NCBI GenBank assembly: GCA_902796745.1
Contig: CADBQC010000097.1
Coordinates: 1 to 11,476 of the forward strand
DNA length: 11,476 nucleotides
Reading direction: 5' to 3'
Source: an uncultured Pseudomonadota bacterium
GTDB lineage: Bacteria; Pseudomonadota; Alphaproteobacteria; RUG11792
Below, one piece after another: positions 1-8,661 of the stretch (its first letter is position 1; each line of letters opens with the position of its first letter). The position numbers were made by a program, and so were the translations under genes. The notes under the pieces are model-generated. The model saw only the letters and a list, made by a program, of their open reading frames with translations, was not told the origin of the DNA and made no database searches.

Positions 1-213
1 GAAAAATATCTTCATGAAATGGATTTAACTGGAAAAACTTGTTTGATTTTTGGCTCGGAAGGAGACGGAATTAGAAGATTGCAGAAAGAAAATTCTGATT
101 TTATAGTCAAACTGCCGACTTGCCCAAATTTCCCAACCTTAAATGTATCAGCCTCATCCGCTATTGCATTTTACGAAACAGCAAAGCAGAATAATTTTTC
201 ACTAAGTCAATAA
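1..213 (+). CDS. rlmB: SpoU/TrmH-family RNA 2'-O-methyltransferase, RlmB-like, 3' end only
   Basis: This is the C-terminal part of a SPOUT-class methyltransferase that uses S-adenosylmethionine to methylate a ribose 2'-OH; the likely target is a 23S rRNA guanosine. The reading frame is open from base 1, so the gene starts outside the window. The visible 70 residues contain the two C-terminal SpoU motifs that form the cofactor-binding knot: LIFGSEGDGIRRL (canonical G-x-E-G-x-G-x-R) and LNVSASSAIAFYE (canonical SLNVSxAxxIxLYE). The spacing and the LPTCPNF segment resemble alphaproteobacterial RlmB more than TrmH of tRNA, but substrate cannot be settled from the C-terminus. The stop is TAA. A 67-base gap with no clear terminator (only a weak 6-bp inverted repeat, ATATCA/TGATAT at 234-255) separates it from atpH, so read-through into the atp genes is possible. 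Confidence 0.85.
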   Translation, partial: EKYLHEMDLTGKTCLIFGSEGDGIRRLQKENSDFIVKLPTCPNFPTLNVSASSAIAFYETAKQNNFSLSQ

Positions 214-280
214 TCGTTTCTAGAACAACTGGCATATCAGTGGGGTTTGTGATATCCTTCAATAAGAAGATGGAGTCTTT

Positions 281-883
281 ATGAAAAATGCTTTGGCAAT
301 GTCGAGAAATTTGGATATTTTATATACTTCCTTGCAGGGAAGGTATGCCAGGGCTTTGTTTCTGGAAGGGGAAAAGACAGCTTGTCTTGACGCAATCAAC
401 GAGGACTTTGCAAAACTAGATAATCTTTTTTTTAAAAATCAACACTTGAAAAAACTTTTAACCGGATGTAGTTGTGGAAAAAATGATTCAAATGACATTT
501 GGGAGATGATTGGGAAAGAATTAGCCTTTTGTCCGATTTTTTTGAATTTTATGCGGATTGTGTCTAATAATGCACGTCTCAAACTTATTGATAAAATAAG
601 ATATGTGTATGACATTGCTTATAAGCACTATAAACACACACAAGACGTTGTTATCTATTCTGTTATTGAATTAAATTCCATCCAAAGAAAGAAACTTGAA
701 AAATTGCTTGCTGAATTTTTTACTGATAAAATTGCTGTGCATTATGAAATTGATGAAAAACTTCTAGCAGGCATAAAGATTTTATCCGGCGGTGTAGTGA
801 TCGATGCCTCACTTGCCACGCAAATTAGGCAGTTAGAGAATTTTTGTAAAGAAATGAAATTAGAGAGGAAATATGAAAATTAA
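281..883 (+). CDS. atpH: ATP synthase F1 subunit delta (OSCP)
   Basis: The delta subunit sits on top of the F1 alpha/beta hexamer and ties it to the peripheral stalk (b subunits) of the membrane-bound ATP synthase. The 200-residue product is slightly longer than the usual 175-185. Recognisable OSCP/delta features are RYARALF at residues 21-27, [11 protein letters not shown] near 96-106, the V-x-S-V-x-E-L-N-x-x-Q stretch near 126-135, and the conserved C-terminal block around 157-186 containing [19 protein letters not shown]. The middle is divergent and carries a Cys pair (residues 63 and 65). The chosen ATG has GGAG five bases upstream; an in-frame ATG at 299 is possible but lacks a comparable ribosome-binding site. 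The 3' end overlaps the atpA start by 11 bases, implying coupled translation. It is the first gene of the F1 cluster. Confidence 0.95.
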   Translation: MKNALAMSRNLDILYTSLQGRYARALFLEGEKTACLDAINEDFAKLDNLFFKNQHLKKLLTGCSCGKNDSNDIWEMIGKELAFCPIFLNFMRIVSNNARLKLIDKIRYVYDIAYKHYKHTQDVVIYSVIELNSIQRKKLEKLLAEFFTDKIAVHYEIDEKLLAGIKILSGGVVIDASLATQIRQLENFCKEMKLERKYEN

Positions 884-2435
884 ATCAGTTGAGATATCAG
901 ATATTTTGCAAGAAAGAATTGCAAATTTTATGCCTCAAGTTGAGGTTTCTGAAACGGGATACGTTCTTTCCGTCGGAGATGGTATAGCCCGCGTTTTCGG
1001 GCTAGATAACGTGAAGTCCGGCGAGTGGGTTAACATCGAATCATCTGAAACCGGAGAAACCATACGAGCTATTGCAACTAACCTCGAGGCTGATAATGTC
1101 GGGGTCATCATAGTCGGTGATGATGCTAAAGTTCGCGAAAAAGACGTTGTGAAAAGAACAAATAGGATTGTTGATGTTAACGTAGGAATTGGGATTTTGG
1201 GACGTGTCGTTGATGCATTAGGAAATCCCATCGATTCTGAAGAACCTATAGGTGATGTCGTTAAGTATAACATGGAAAATCCGGCACCTGGAATAATAGA
1301 ACGGCAAAGCATAAATGAGCCACTGATGACAGGGGTTAGGATTGTTGATGCGCTGTTCCCAATCGGAAGAGGACAGCGAGAGTTAATTATTGGTGACAGG
1401 CAAACCGGCAAAACTGCCATCGCTATAGATGCAATAATTAACCAAAAGCAGTATAACGACAAAGCATCAGCAAAAGAAAAGGTTTATTGCATATATGTTG
1501 CTATTGGACAAAAGCGTTCTTCTGTTGCGCGAATAGTCAAGACACTTCAGGAGCATGGCGCGATGGATTATACAATAGTAGTTGCTGCTACTGCTTCAGA
1601 CCCGGCGTCAATGCAATACATAGCTCCATATACTGCTTGTGCCATGGGGGAATATTTCAGAGATAATGGCATGCATGCTTTAATTATTTATGATGATTTG
1701 TCAAAGCATGCAGTAGCGTATCGGCAAATTTCGTTACTGTTGAGAAGGCCTCCTGGGCGCGAGGCTTTCCCGGGCGATATATTCTATTTGCATTCAAGAC
1801 TTCTTGAACGAGCAGCAAAGCTTTCCGACGAAAAAGGCGGAGGGTCGCTTACAGCTCTGCCCATAGTGGAAACACAGGCTGGAGACGTGGCTGCGTATAT
1901 ACCGACGAATATCATTTCGATTACTGATGGGCAATTATTTCTGGAATCAGACTTGTTTTATAAGGGCGTGAGACCAGCAATAAATATTGGTATTTCGGTA
2001 AGTAGGGTTGGTTCAGCTGCACAAACAAAGGCTATGAAAGCTGTTTCTGGAAATATTAAGATTGAGATGGCTCAATATAACGAGCTTTCATCATTCTCTC
2101 AGTTCAGTAGCGATTTGGATAGCACCACAAAAGAGCTTTTAGATAATGGGCAGAAAGTGCTAGAAATATTGAAGCAACCTCAGTATTGTAGCTTCAAAAA
2201 TTCCGAACATGTAATTGTGTTATACGCTGTCATGAAAGGATATTTGAAAGATATTTCAGTCAAGCAAGTTAAACAATTCGAGAATGATTTGCTAAAATCA
2301 GCTAATACGGAGGCTAAACTTTTGGAGAAAATCGATACAGCAAAGTCTCTAACAGATGAACTAAAGAAAGAGATGGATAATTTTCTTAAAAAGTTTAAAA
2401 CGCAGTGGATAGCTTTAAATGAGGTAAGGAACTAG
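873..2435 (+). CDS. atpA: ATP synthase F1 subunit alpha
   Basis: This is the non-catalytic nucleotide-binding subunit of F1, three copies alternating with beta, on the cytoplasmic face of the inner membrane. The product has 520 residues, close to the family norm of about 510. Visible in order are the N-terminal beta-barrel domain ([17 protein letters not shown], about 31-47), the P-loop GDRQTGKT at 174-181, the conserved [15 protein letters not shown] region from 271 (most homologues have Gln rather than His in SKQA), and the alpha/beta signature [10 protein letters not shown] at 368-377. The arginine finger Arg378 follows, in SRVGSAAQ. The helical C-terminal domain is more divergent. The ATG lies inside the end of atpH with an AGAGG ribosome-binding site at 863-867. 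The stop TAG shares its last base with the GTG start of atpG. Confidence 0.98.
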   Translation: MKIKSVEISDILQERIANFMPQVEVSETGYVLSVGDGIARVFGLDNVKSGEWVNIESSETGETIRAIATNLEADNVGVIIVGDDAKVREKDVVKRTNRIVDVNVGIGILGRVVDALGNPIDSEEPIGDVVKYNMENPAPGIIERQSINEPLMTGVRIVDALFPIGRGQRELIIGDRQTGKTAIAIDAIINQKQYNDKASAKEKVYCIYVAIGQKRSSVARIVKTLQEHGAMDYTIVVAATASDPASMQYIAPYTACAMGEYFRDNGMHALIIYDDLSKHAVAYRQISLLLRRPPGREAFPGDIFYLHSRLLERAAKLSDEKGGGSLTALPIVETQAGDVAAYIPTNIISITDGQLFLESDLFYKGVRPAINIGISVSRVGSAAQTKAMKAVSGNIKIEMAQYNELSSFSQFSSDLDSTTKELLDNGQKVLEILKQPQYCSFKNSEHVIVLYAVMKGYLKDISVKQVKQFENDLLKSANTEAKLLEKIDTAKSLTDELKKEMDNFLKKFKTQWIALNEVRN

Positions 2436-3292
2436 TGGAAAATTTGAAAGCAATAAAAGACAGAATAAAGACAGTTGGTAGCATTATAAAAGCAACTAAT
2501 GCAATGAAGATGGTTTCAACTGTGAAGTTAGCTCGGGTGAATAATGTAAATAAGCATTCGAAGCTATGCGCTGAAATTCTGTTTGATATGTTTTCAAGAG
2601 CAACACGCGAGCTGATATTTGAGCATGACAAGGAGTATTGGTTTTCGCCAAAACAAGGGCAACCGTTGATAATAATTTTATCAATAGACCAGGGGTTTTG
2701 TGGCTCGTTCCAGCAGTTTCTGCGTGATAAATCCGTTGAAACATTAAAAAAATATCCTGGTGCATATGTTGAAGTTTTTGGTAAAAAAGGCGACACTTTG
2801 TCTTATAACAATCGGCGCATTGATGAAGTCCGAAATAGCCTGGATATAAAAGTTAATTCTCATTACGATATTTCAGATTACGTGAAATTACTCTCAGGAT
2901 TAGTTTCGAAATATGTGAAAGAATATCCAGTAAGCGAGGTTTATGTTGTTTCTGGTGAGTTTAAAAATGTCTTGGTTCAGCGCGCGAAATGCCAAAAGAT
3001 ATTTCCTGCTCCGGAAGAAGAGATAACGAAGACGCAATATACTAAAGTTGAAGGGGATAGACTAGATTTTATAAATGCCGTTTTCGGCACGTATCTTCAA
3101 AAATTATTTGCTGGAATTGTAACGGAACATTTAGTTGCAGAATTATCAGCTCGCGTTATGGCTATGGATAATTCCGTTAGAAATGCAAAGAATATGTTTG
3201 AAAAATTGAGTGGGTTATACAATAAAGTAAGGCAAGCAAAAATAACTCAAGAGTTAACGGAAATTGTGTCAAGTATTGAGTGTGTTCAATGA
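2435..3292 (+). CDS. atpG: ATP synthase F1 subunit gamma (GTG start)
   Basis: Gamma is the rotating central shaft of F1 and transmits torque between the c-ring and the catalytic beta subunits. The 285-residue product shows the two long terminal helices that form the coiled coil: residues 1-60 (LKAIKDRIKTVGSIIKATNA, with the MKMVS segment after it) and roughly 220-285, containing RVMAMDNSVRNAKNMFEKL. The central Rossmann-like part has SIDQGFCGSF at 83-92, matching the canonical S-D-x-G-L-C-G-x-F. The C-terminal signature reads ITQELTEIVSSIECV, where most homologues have GA in place of SI. Initiation is at GTG, whose G is the last base of the atpA stop codon (TAGTG), with AAGGA or GAGG just upstream, a coupling arrangement. 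No ATG start fits the conserved N-terminus better. A 29-base gap leads to atpD. Confidence 0.96.
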   Translation: MENLKAIKDRIKTVGSIIKATNAMKMVSTVKLARVNNVNKHSKLCAEILFDMFSRATRELIFEHDKEYWFSPKQGQPLIIILSIDQGFCGSFQQFLRDKSVETLKKYPGAYVEVFGKKGDTLSYNNRRIDEVRNSLDIKVNSHYDISDYVKLLSGLVSKYVKEYPVSEVYVVSGEFKNVLVQRAKCQKIFPAPEEEITKTQYTKVEGDRLDFINAVFGTYLQKLFAGIVTEHLVAELSARVMAMDNSVRNAKNMFEKLSGLYNKVRQAKITQELTEIVSSIECVQ

Positions 3293-3306
3293 AAATTATT
3301 TAATAG

Positions 3307-4773
<1,467 letters not shown>

Positions 4774-4775
4774 AT

Positions 4776-5912
4776 ATGGCGAAAGATTATTACGCAATAT
4801 TGGGTGTAAGCAGAAGCGCATCGCAGGATGAAATAAAGAAAGCATACAGAAAGCTTGCTGTGCAATACCATCCTGACAAAAATCCAGGCAATAAACAGGC
4901 AGAAGAGAAATTTAAAGAAATAAATGAAGCGTACGATGTTTTGAAAGATGAGCAAAAGCGCGCTGCCTATGACAGGTATGGGAGTGAAGCATTCCAAGGC
5001 GGAGGTTTTGGGGGGCAACAAGGTGGATTTTCTGGTGGTTTTGATTTTTCCAGTGGTTTTTCCGGATTTTCTGACATTTTCGAGGATATAGTTGGTGGCT
5101 TTACTGGCGCACGGCAAGCTCGTCCACAAGCGCAACCAGGCTCTGATATTAGGTATGATGTCGCTGTTTCCTTAGAAGAAGCATTTCATGGCAAAAAGGT
5201 CAATGTTAAATTTAGCACATTTGTAAAGTGTAATGCCTGTAATGGAAGTGGCAGCGAAGGCAATTCAAAACCCATGGCTTGTCCGACATGCAGAGGTATG
5301 GGGAGCGTCCGGCATAATCAAGGCTTTATAACCATAGAACGCACGTGTGCAACTTGCGGAGGAACTGGAAGTGTATTATCCGATCCTTGCAAAAGGTGCA
5401 CTGGAAGCGGACGAATCAAAGGGGAAAAGAACCTAGAAGTTACGATACCAGCTGGAATTGCGACAGGAAACAGAATTCGGATAGCAGGGGAGGGTGAAGC
5501 CGGATTTAAAGGGGCAGAAAGTGGTGACTTGTATGTCTTCGTAAACGTTTTGCCACACAAAATTTTTACGAGGCGAGATAATGATTTGTATTGCAAAGTG
5601 CCTATTTCGATGGTTAAGGCATCATTGGGGTGCGAAATTGAGGTACCAGATTTGGCAGGGAATATATGCAAAATCAAAATACCTCATGGAACGCAATCAG
5701 GTGCTCAGTTCCGTCTCAAAGGCAATGGAATGCCTGTAGTGAATTCTTCACGTCATGGCGATTTGATCGTAGAGACCAGTATAGAAACGCCAGTATCTTT
5801 AACAAAACGCCAAAAGGAATTATTGGAGGAATTTGCAAAAGAAGAGGATGAAAAAACAAATAATCCACAGTCATTCGAATTTTTTAAAAAGTTAAAAGAT
5901 TTGTTTTCATGA
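4776..5912 (+). CDS. dnaJ: Chaperone protein DnaJ (type I Hsp40)
   Basis: DnaJ delivers unfolded clients to DnaK and stimulates DnaK ATP hydrolysis in the cytoplasm. All type I parts are present in 378 residues. The J domain is at 1-70 with HPD at 32-34. A Gly/Phe-rich linker spans about 74-108. The zinc-binding domain has four intact CxxCxGxG repeats (CNACNGSG 152-159, CPTCRGMG 169-176, CATCGGTG 191-198, CKRCTGSG 205-212). The client-binding C-terminal domains follow, and the end is charged. The ATG is two bases after the atpD stop with AGGAG eight bases upstream inside atpD, so it is almost certainly cotranscribed and perhaps translationally coupled with the ATP synthase genes. That placement is unusual: dnaJ normally follows dnaK or grpE under heat-shock control, and dnaK is not in this window. 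Confidence 0.98.
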   Translation: MAKDYYAILGVSRSASQDEIKKAYRKLAVQYHPDKNPGNKQAEEKFKEINEAYDVLKDEQKRAAYDRYGSEAFQGGGFGGQQGGFSGGFDFSSGFSGFSDIFEDIVGGFTGARQARPQAQPGSDIRYDVAVSLEEAFHGKKVNVKFSTFVKCNACNGSGSEGNSKPMACPTCRGMGSVRHNQGFITIERTCATCGGTGSVLSDPCKRCTGSGRIKGEKNLEVTIPAGIATGNRIRIAGEGEAGFKGAESGDLYVFVNVLPHKIFTRRDNDLYCKVPISMVKASLGCEIEVPDLAGNICKIKIPHGTQSGAQFRLKGNGMPVVNSSRHGDLIVETSIETPVSLTKRQKELLEEFAKEEDEKTNNPQSFEFFKKLKDLFS

Positions 5913-5950
5913 AGTTGTATAGATAGAACTACATCCAATTATTTCAATTT

Positions 5951-5990
5951 ATAGTTGCAAAATGTTTAACGTGAAACATTTTACAATTAT
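5951..5990. other. parS-like dyad (candidate ParB-binding site)
   Basis: The core TGTTTAACGTGAAACA (5963-5978) differs by one base (A for C at position 6) from the bacterial chromosomal parS consensus TGTTTCACGTGAAACA bound by ParB. The core sits at the exact centre of a longer hyphenated palindrome: arms AAAATGTTT (5959-5967) and AAACATTTT (5974-5982) are perfect complements, and the symmetry continues outwards to 5951 and 5990, with 17 of 20 base pairs matching. The site is intergenic, as many parS sites are. The alternative is that the dyad is the transcription terminator hairpin of the atp-dnaJ unit, although no T tract follows. ParA/ParB genes are not in the window. Confidence 0.5.
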
Positions 5991-6151
5991 CTAGTTCAAA
6001 AGCATAAGAATTTTCTACTTAATGAATATTGTATTATTTAAGAATGCTATGAATTAAATAATTCATAAGATATTGAATTTGTTTTGTATTTTACATTTAC
6101 CAATATTATATACATATAAATAATTTGTTTTAAGTTTTATATACAAAATAT

Positions 6152-6180
6152 TTGTAATAAAAAGATTTTGTTGTTAAAAT
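6152..6180 (+). promoter_or_regulatory. Candidate sigma-70 promoter for the LRR gene
   Basis: TTGTAA (-35, four of six to consensus) and TAAAAT (-10, five of six) are separated by 17 bases. Transcription would begin near 6187, leaving a leader of about 37 bases before the ATG at 6224. The surrounding DNA is so A/T-rich that such matches arise easily, hence moderate confidence. Confidence 0.4.
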
Positions 6181-6187
6181 AATTTTA

Positions 6188-6210
6188 ACCAAATAGTTGG
6201 TGTTTTTTTT
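6188..6210 (+). terminator. Small hairpin plus T8 tract in the LRR gene leader
   Basis: ACCAA (6188-6192) and TTGGT (6197-6201) form a 5-bp stem with an ATAG loop, followed after one G by eight T residues (6203-6210). This has the layout of a weak intrinsic terminator or attenuator, lying between the candidate promoter and the ribosome-binding site at 6212-6217. It could end read-through from the dnaJ side. The stem is short, so function is uncertain. Confidence 0.35.
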
Positions 6211-6223
6211 GAAAGGAATAAAA

Positions 6224-7009
6224 ATGAAAATAAGAGTATTGGAAATGATGCTGGCAACAATGCCATTTCTTGGACATCAAGAATGCGTAAGTCAGTCTTT
6301 AAAAATAAATGTCGCGAATCTAATTTACAAGGATGATATCAATATTACAGGTTCTACATATTATCGAATTAATGCACTGCCCGGAACTAATAAACTAAAT
6401 GGCGACTATACACAAACTAGTGCTGTAAAATACAATAACAATGACTTGATGACCATAAAATGGTCAGATAGAGCTATCTCTAATACAATTGATATCGAAC
6501 AGGTTCAACTGTATTATGTTCCAAATCAGAATATCCATATAAACCTAGTAGTGCCCGGCGCAGTTGCCTTAGGACAAAGTTACAGTAATATCAAGCCAAT
6601 CAAAATAAAAAATAAAGCTTTTGCAAATATAGGTGCAGCGGATGTTACGTTAGGCGTAGCATTTCTGAACCCAGAGTTCGGATGGTATAATGTAACATTT
6701 GATACAGACTGCTCACGACAGTTTGAAAACTCATCATCAATTATCAGTCTTGATTTTAGGGGCACAGATACAATCAATGTAACAAATATGAATTCCATGT
6801 TTGAAGGTTGCGACAACTTACAAGAACTGCGCCTGGACAATTTTTCAATGTGGAATTGTTGCAACAACAGAGATAATATGTTTTTGGGGTGCACAAACTT
6901 AGCTACATTGATGTATGGTACAGCCTCCGTTACCCTACCAACAGGAATAAATTATGATCCACAAAAAACACTAGAACAGGCATGTTTATTGCTCGATCTT
7001 GGAAGCTAA
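6224..7009 (+). CDS. Secreted-looking BspA/DUF285-type leucine-rich repeat protein
   Basis: The 261-residue product carries BspA-like (DUF285) repeats in its C-terminal half, about residues 163-233. The pattern is INVTNMNSMFEGCDNLQEL followed by L-x-L-D-N-F and then a second, shorter NMFLGCTNLATL. Such repeats occur in surface or secreted proteins of mycoplasmas, Brachyspira, Listeria and some host-associated bacteria, and are often linked to adhesion. The first 24 residues resemble a weak signal peptide (Lys/Arg start, hydrophobic VLEMMLATMPFL, but with an internal Glu). Residues 30-160 are Asn/Ile-rich with no family I recognise. The chosen ATG has AAAGGA six bases upstream; a TTG at 6197 would add nine residues but would lie inside the T8 hairpin. 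There are no transmembrane helices after the N-terminus and no anchor. The gene stands alone between AT-rich DNA and a palindromic island. Function is unknown; a role in host contact is only inference. Confidence 0.75.
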   Translation: MKIRVLEMMLATMPFLGHQECVSQSLKINVANLIYKDDINITGSTYYRINALPGTNKLNGDYTQTSAVKYNNNDLMTIKWSDRAISNTIDIEQVQLYYVPNQNIHINLVVPGAVALGQSYSNIKPIKIKNKAFANIGAADVTLGVAFLNPEFGWYNVTFDTDCSRQFENSSSIISLDFRGTDTINVTNMNSMFEGCDNLQELRLDNFSMWNCCNNRDNMFLGCTNLATLMYGTASVTLPTGINYDPQKTLEQACLLLDLGS

Positions 7010-7025
7010 CGTCATATGTTAATCC

Positions 7026-7199
7026 CTCCCCCGCCTGTCAAGGTCAGCGCCCGAAGGTCAGTGACCTAAGGTCACTGACCTAAGGAAGCTGAGCGTATGC
7101 GTGCCTTGACAGGCCTAGGGGCGCGATGCGGTAAGATTAAAAGCATACCACATCGCGCCCCCTGCTGGTTTACATGAGAATGTACTGGACAGCAGGAGA
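7026..7199. repeat. GC-rich island of nested inverted repeats
   Basis: Almost the whole gap between the LRR gene and gltX is made of inverted repeats and is about 56% G+C by hand count (7021-7200), unlike the AT-rich surroundings. Element 1 has perfect 11-base arms, GCCTGTCAAGG at 7033-7043 and CCTTGACAGGC at 7104-7114. They enclose a TCAGC/GCTGA stem (7044-7048 with 7088-7092) and a 13-bp hairpin (7055-7067 with 7069-7081). Element 2 has 16-base arms with one mismatch (7118-7133 with 7146-7161, starting GGGGCGCGATG) and a 12-base loop. Element 3 has arms CCTGCTG (7161-7167) and CAGCAGG (7190-7196) around an inner TACAT/ATGTA stem (7171-7175 with 7180-7184). It could be a palindromic mobile repeat, comparable in concept to Rickettsia palindromic elements or REP/BIME sequences, or a structured leader RNA of gltX. 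It does not resemble a tRNA, SRP RNA, tmRNA or T-box. Confidence 0.75.
7041..7085. repeat. Three 14-base tandem units, each starting AGGTCA
   Basis: Three consecutive 14-base units begin at 7041, 7055 and 7069, with a partial fourth (AGG) at 7083. Units two and three are themselves palindromes, AGGTCA-G-TGACCT-A and AGGTCA-C-TGACCT-A, and differ only at the central base. The first unit keeps AGGTCAG and then diverges. The array therefore reads both as a tandem repeat and as a 13-bp hairpin with a one-base loop. Confidence 0.75.
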
Positions 7200-7212
7200 T
7201 TTTATGAAATAA
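7161..7212 (+). promoter_or_regulatory. Hairpin over a strong ribosome-binding site and a two-codon ORF before gltX
   Basis: The right arm of the last hairpin (CAGCAGG, 7190-7196) overlaps the best Shine-Dalgarno sequence in the gap (AGGAG, 7194-7198). Five bases later comes ATG AAA TAA (7204-7212), a complete Met-Lys-stop ORF. The gltX starts lie downstream at 7226 or 7247 and have no good ribosome-binding site of their own. Translation of the mini-ORF followed by re-initiation at gltX is a possible control mechanism; this is inference. Confidence 0.4.
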
Positions 7213-7246
7213 TTGATATAAGTGGATGCGAGATGTGTTGTTCTTT

Positions 7247-8584
7247 ATGAATTGCAAAGTTAGATTTGCGCCAAGCCCGACTGGATTTATGCACGTTGGA
7301 AATGCAAGAATTGCTATTATAAATCATCTATTTTGCCGAAAAAATAATGGAAAATTTCTGTTTCGTATAGATGACACTGATGTACTACGGTCAAAGAAGG
7401 AGTACGAGGATGCTATTAAGGCAGATATGAACTGGCTCGGCATAGGATATGATGAAACTTTTAGACAGTCTGAACGTTTAGAACGATACCATGAAGTCAT
7501 GGAAAAACTTATTGCTGATGGTTTTTTATATAAATGTTTTGAAACACCAGAAGAATTGGAATACAAGCGCAAACTCGCCATTTCGAAGGGAAAGCCACCT
7601 GTTTATGATAGGGCTTCTTTGACTTTAACAGATGCTGAGATTAAGGCTTACGAACAGGAAGGACGCACTCCATACTGGCGCTTCAAGCTCCCGAATAAAA
7701 CAGTATCCTGGAACGATCTGATACTTGGTGCAATCTCATACGATTTAAATAGCGTTAGCGATCCGGTTATAATAAAAGCAGATGGTACATTCTTATACAC
7801 CTATTCGTCCGTCATTGATGACTTTGATTCCGGTATTACTCACATCATCAGAGGACAGGATCATGTTACGAACACAGCTATCCAAATTGCAATGTTTGAT
7901 GAGATTTCAAAAGGAACGTATCAGGTTAGTTTTGCGCATCTGTCTCTTTTGATTAACAAAGACGGTTCTCAATTTTCAAAGCGATTAGGTAGCACAAATC
8001 TGGGAGATATACGCGCGCAAGGGGTTGAACCGATGGCGATTCTTGACCTTCTGGCTACCTTGGGGTCTTCACTCGATACAATTCCATTCACTAACATTGA
8101 CGATTTAATAAAGTATTTTGATATTTCAAAATTTAGTGCAAATTCACCAAAATTTGATATAGAAGATATATTCAAAATTAGCAGAAAAATATTGCACTCG
8201 AAGCCTTTTTCGGAAGTAGCTCATTTTGGTATTGGGGAGCCTGCTTACGAAGTTATAAGGGGTAATATCGACTCTTACAATGATTTTTCTGTCTGGAAAG
8301 AAATATTACAAAATGGATTTAAATCGAAATTTATGCCAACTCCAGAGGAAGCTAAAGTTTTACGGTCGCTTTCTAAAAAATTAGAACAACTTCAAAAATT
8401 TTCGAAAAGCAGCATAGAAAACGCGCTAAATGCTGTAAAAATCGAGCTTAATATCACCAAACAAGAACTTTATCACCCGATACGTAAAATTCTGACTAGT
8501 CTAGATAAAGGCCCTAATATCGTTGATATTATAATATTGCTCGGCAAAAATGAAACATTACAACGGATAAGAAAGCATTTCTGA
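7247..8584 (+). CDS. gltX: Glutamate-tRNA ligase
   Basis: This class I aminoacyl-tRNA synthetase charges tRNA-Glu (possibly also tRNA-Gln, if the organism uses the amidotransferase route) with glutamate in the cytoplasm. The product has 445 residues, slightly short of the usual 465-485. The Rossmann fold begins at once with VRFAPSPTGFMHVGN, where HVGN (residues 16-19) is the HIGH motif. FRIDDTDVLRS and WLGIGYDE follow. The second ATP-binding motif reads GSQFSKRLGS (QFSKR at 242-246), where KLSKR is usual, so the first Lys is replaced. The C-terminal helical anticodon-binding region is recognisable but divergent. I start at the ATG at 7247 because the product then begins as family members do. 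An upstream in-frame ATG at 7226 would add MRDVLFF and has AGTGG directly adjacent. It follows the structured GC-rich island, and no clear promoter is seen. Confidence 0.94.
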   Translation: MNCKVRFAPSPTGFMHVGNARIAIINHLFCRKNNGKFLFRIDDTDVLRSKKEYEDAIKADMNWLGIGYDETFRQSERLERYHEVMEKLIADGFLYKCFETPEELEYKRKLAISKGKPPVYDRASLTLTDAEIKAYEQEGRTPYWRFKLPNKTVSWNDLILGAISYDLNSVSDPVIIKADGTFLYTYSSVIDDFDSGITHIIRGQDHVTNTAIQIAMFDEISKGTYQVSFAHLSLLINKDGSQFSKRLGSTNLGDIRAQGVEPMAILDLLATLGSSLDTIPFTNIDDLIKYFDISKFSANSPKFDIEDIFKISRKILHSKPFSEVAHFGIGEPAYEVIRGNIDSYNDFSVWKEILQNGFKSKFMPTPEEAKVLRSLSKKLEQLQKFSKSSIENALNAVKIELNITKQELYHPIRKILTSLDKGPNIVDIIILLGKNETLQRIRKHF

Positions 8585-8632
8585 CCCAATATGGTTTGGT
8601 CATAATCTGTGTGACTTGCTGTTGATGGAAAT

Positions 8633-8661
8633 CAAAATCTAGGACAATATCCTAGATTTTG
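8633..8661. terminator. A/T-rich hairpin downstream of gltX, possible terminator
   Basis: Arms AAAATCTAGGA (8634-8644) and TCCTAGATTTT (8650-8660) are perfect complements around CAATA, extended by one C-G pair to 8633 and 8661. It starts 49 bases after the gltX stop. The T run lies within the stem rather than after it, so it could act as a terminator on either strand or be an insertion-sequence remnant. The left arm contains the 9-mer AAAATCTAG that recurs at 9007. Confidence 0.45.

Larger units (their letters stand above)
5913..6223. other. AT-rich intergenic spacer dnaJ to LRR gene
   Basis: This 311-base spacer holds no open reading frame I can support. It contains a large parS-like dyad (5951-5990), a perfect 20-base A/T palindrome with its centre at 6057-6058 (arms TATGAATTA and TAATTCATA, 6048-6067), a candidate promoter (6152-6180) and a small hairpin with a T8 run (6188-6210). 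I looked for DnaA boxes (TTATNCACA) and found none, so there is no support for calling it a replication origin. No typical U-rich GC-stem terminator closes the atp-dnaJ unit; the parS-like dyad itself could play that role as RNA. Confidence 0.6.

Noticed and set aside
935..1462. 175-codon minus-strand open frame
   Set aside because: It lies wholly antisense to the strongly conserved part of atpA, has a low-complexity Ser/Thr/Pro composition and no ribosome-binding site; it is a shadow of the real gene.
5913..6223. Replication origin in the AT-rich spacer
   Set aside because: AT-rich with a parS-like site, but no DnaA boxes and no dnaA, gidA or parAB genes in the window.
6197..6226. TTG start giving nine extra residues to the LRR protein
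   Set aside because: It lies in the stem of the T8 hairpin and has no ribosome-binding site, whereas the ATG at 6224 has AAAGGA at ideal spacing.
7106..7137. TTGACA-TAAGAT promoter for gltX inside the palindromic island
   Set aside because: The TTGACA is part of a hairpin arm, and the only -10-like sequence is 20 bases away, which is too far.
7010..7225. T-box, SRP RNA, tmRNA or tRNA in the gltX leader
   Set aside because: No AGGGTGGNACCGCG-type antiterminator, no GGTTCGAATCC arm, no GGAAGGAAGCAGCC SRP loop and no CCA end; an AGGAAGCTG stretch resembles SRP only superficially.
8582..8602. TGACC/GGTCA hairpin at the gltX stop codon as terminator
   Set aside because: Five-bp stem with a mismatch and no T tract; the hairpin at 8633-8661 is a better candidate.
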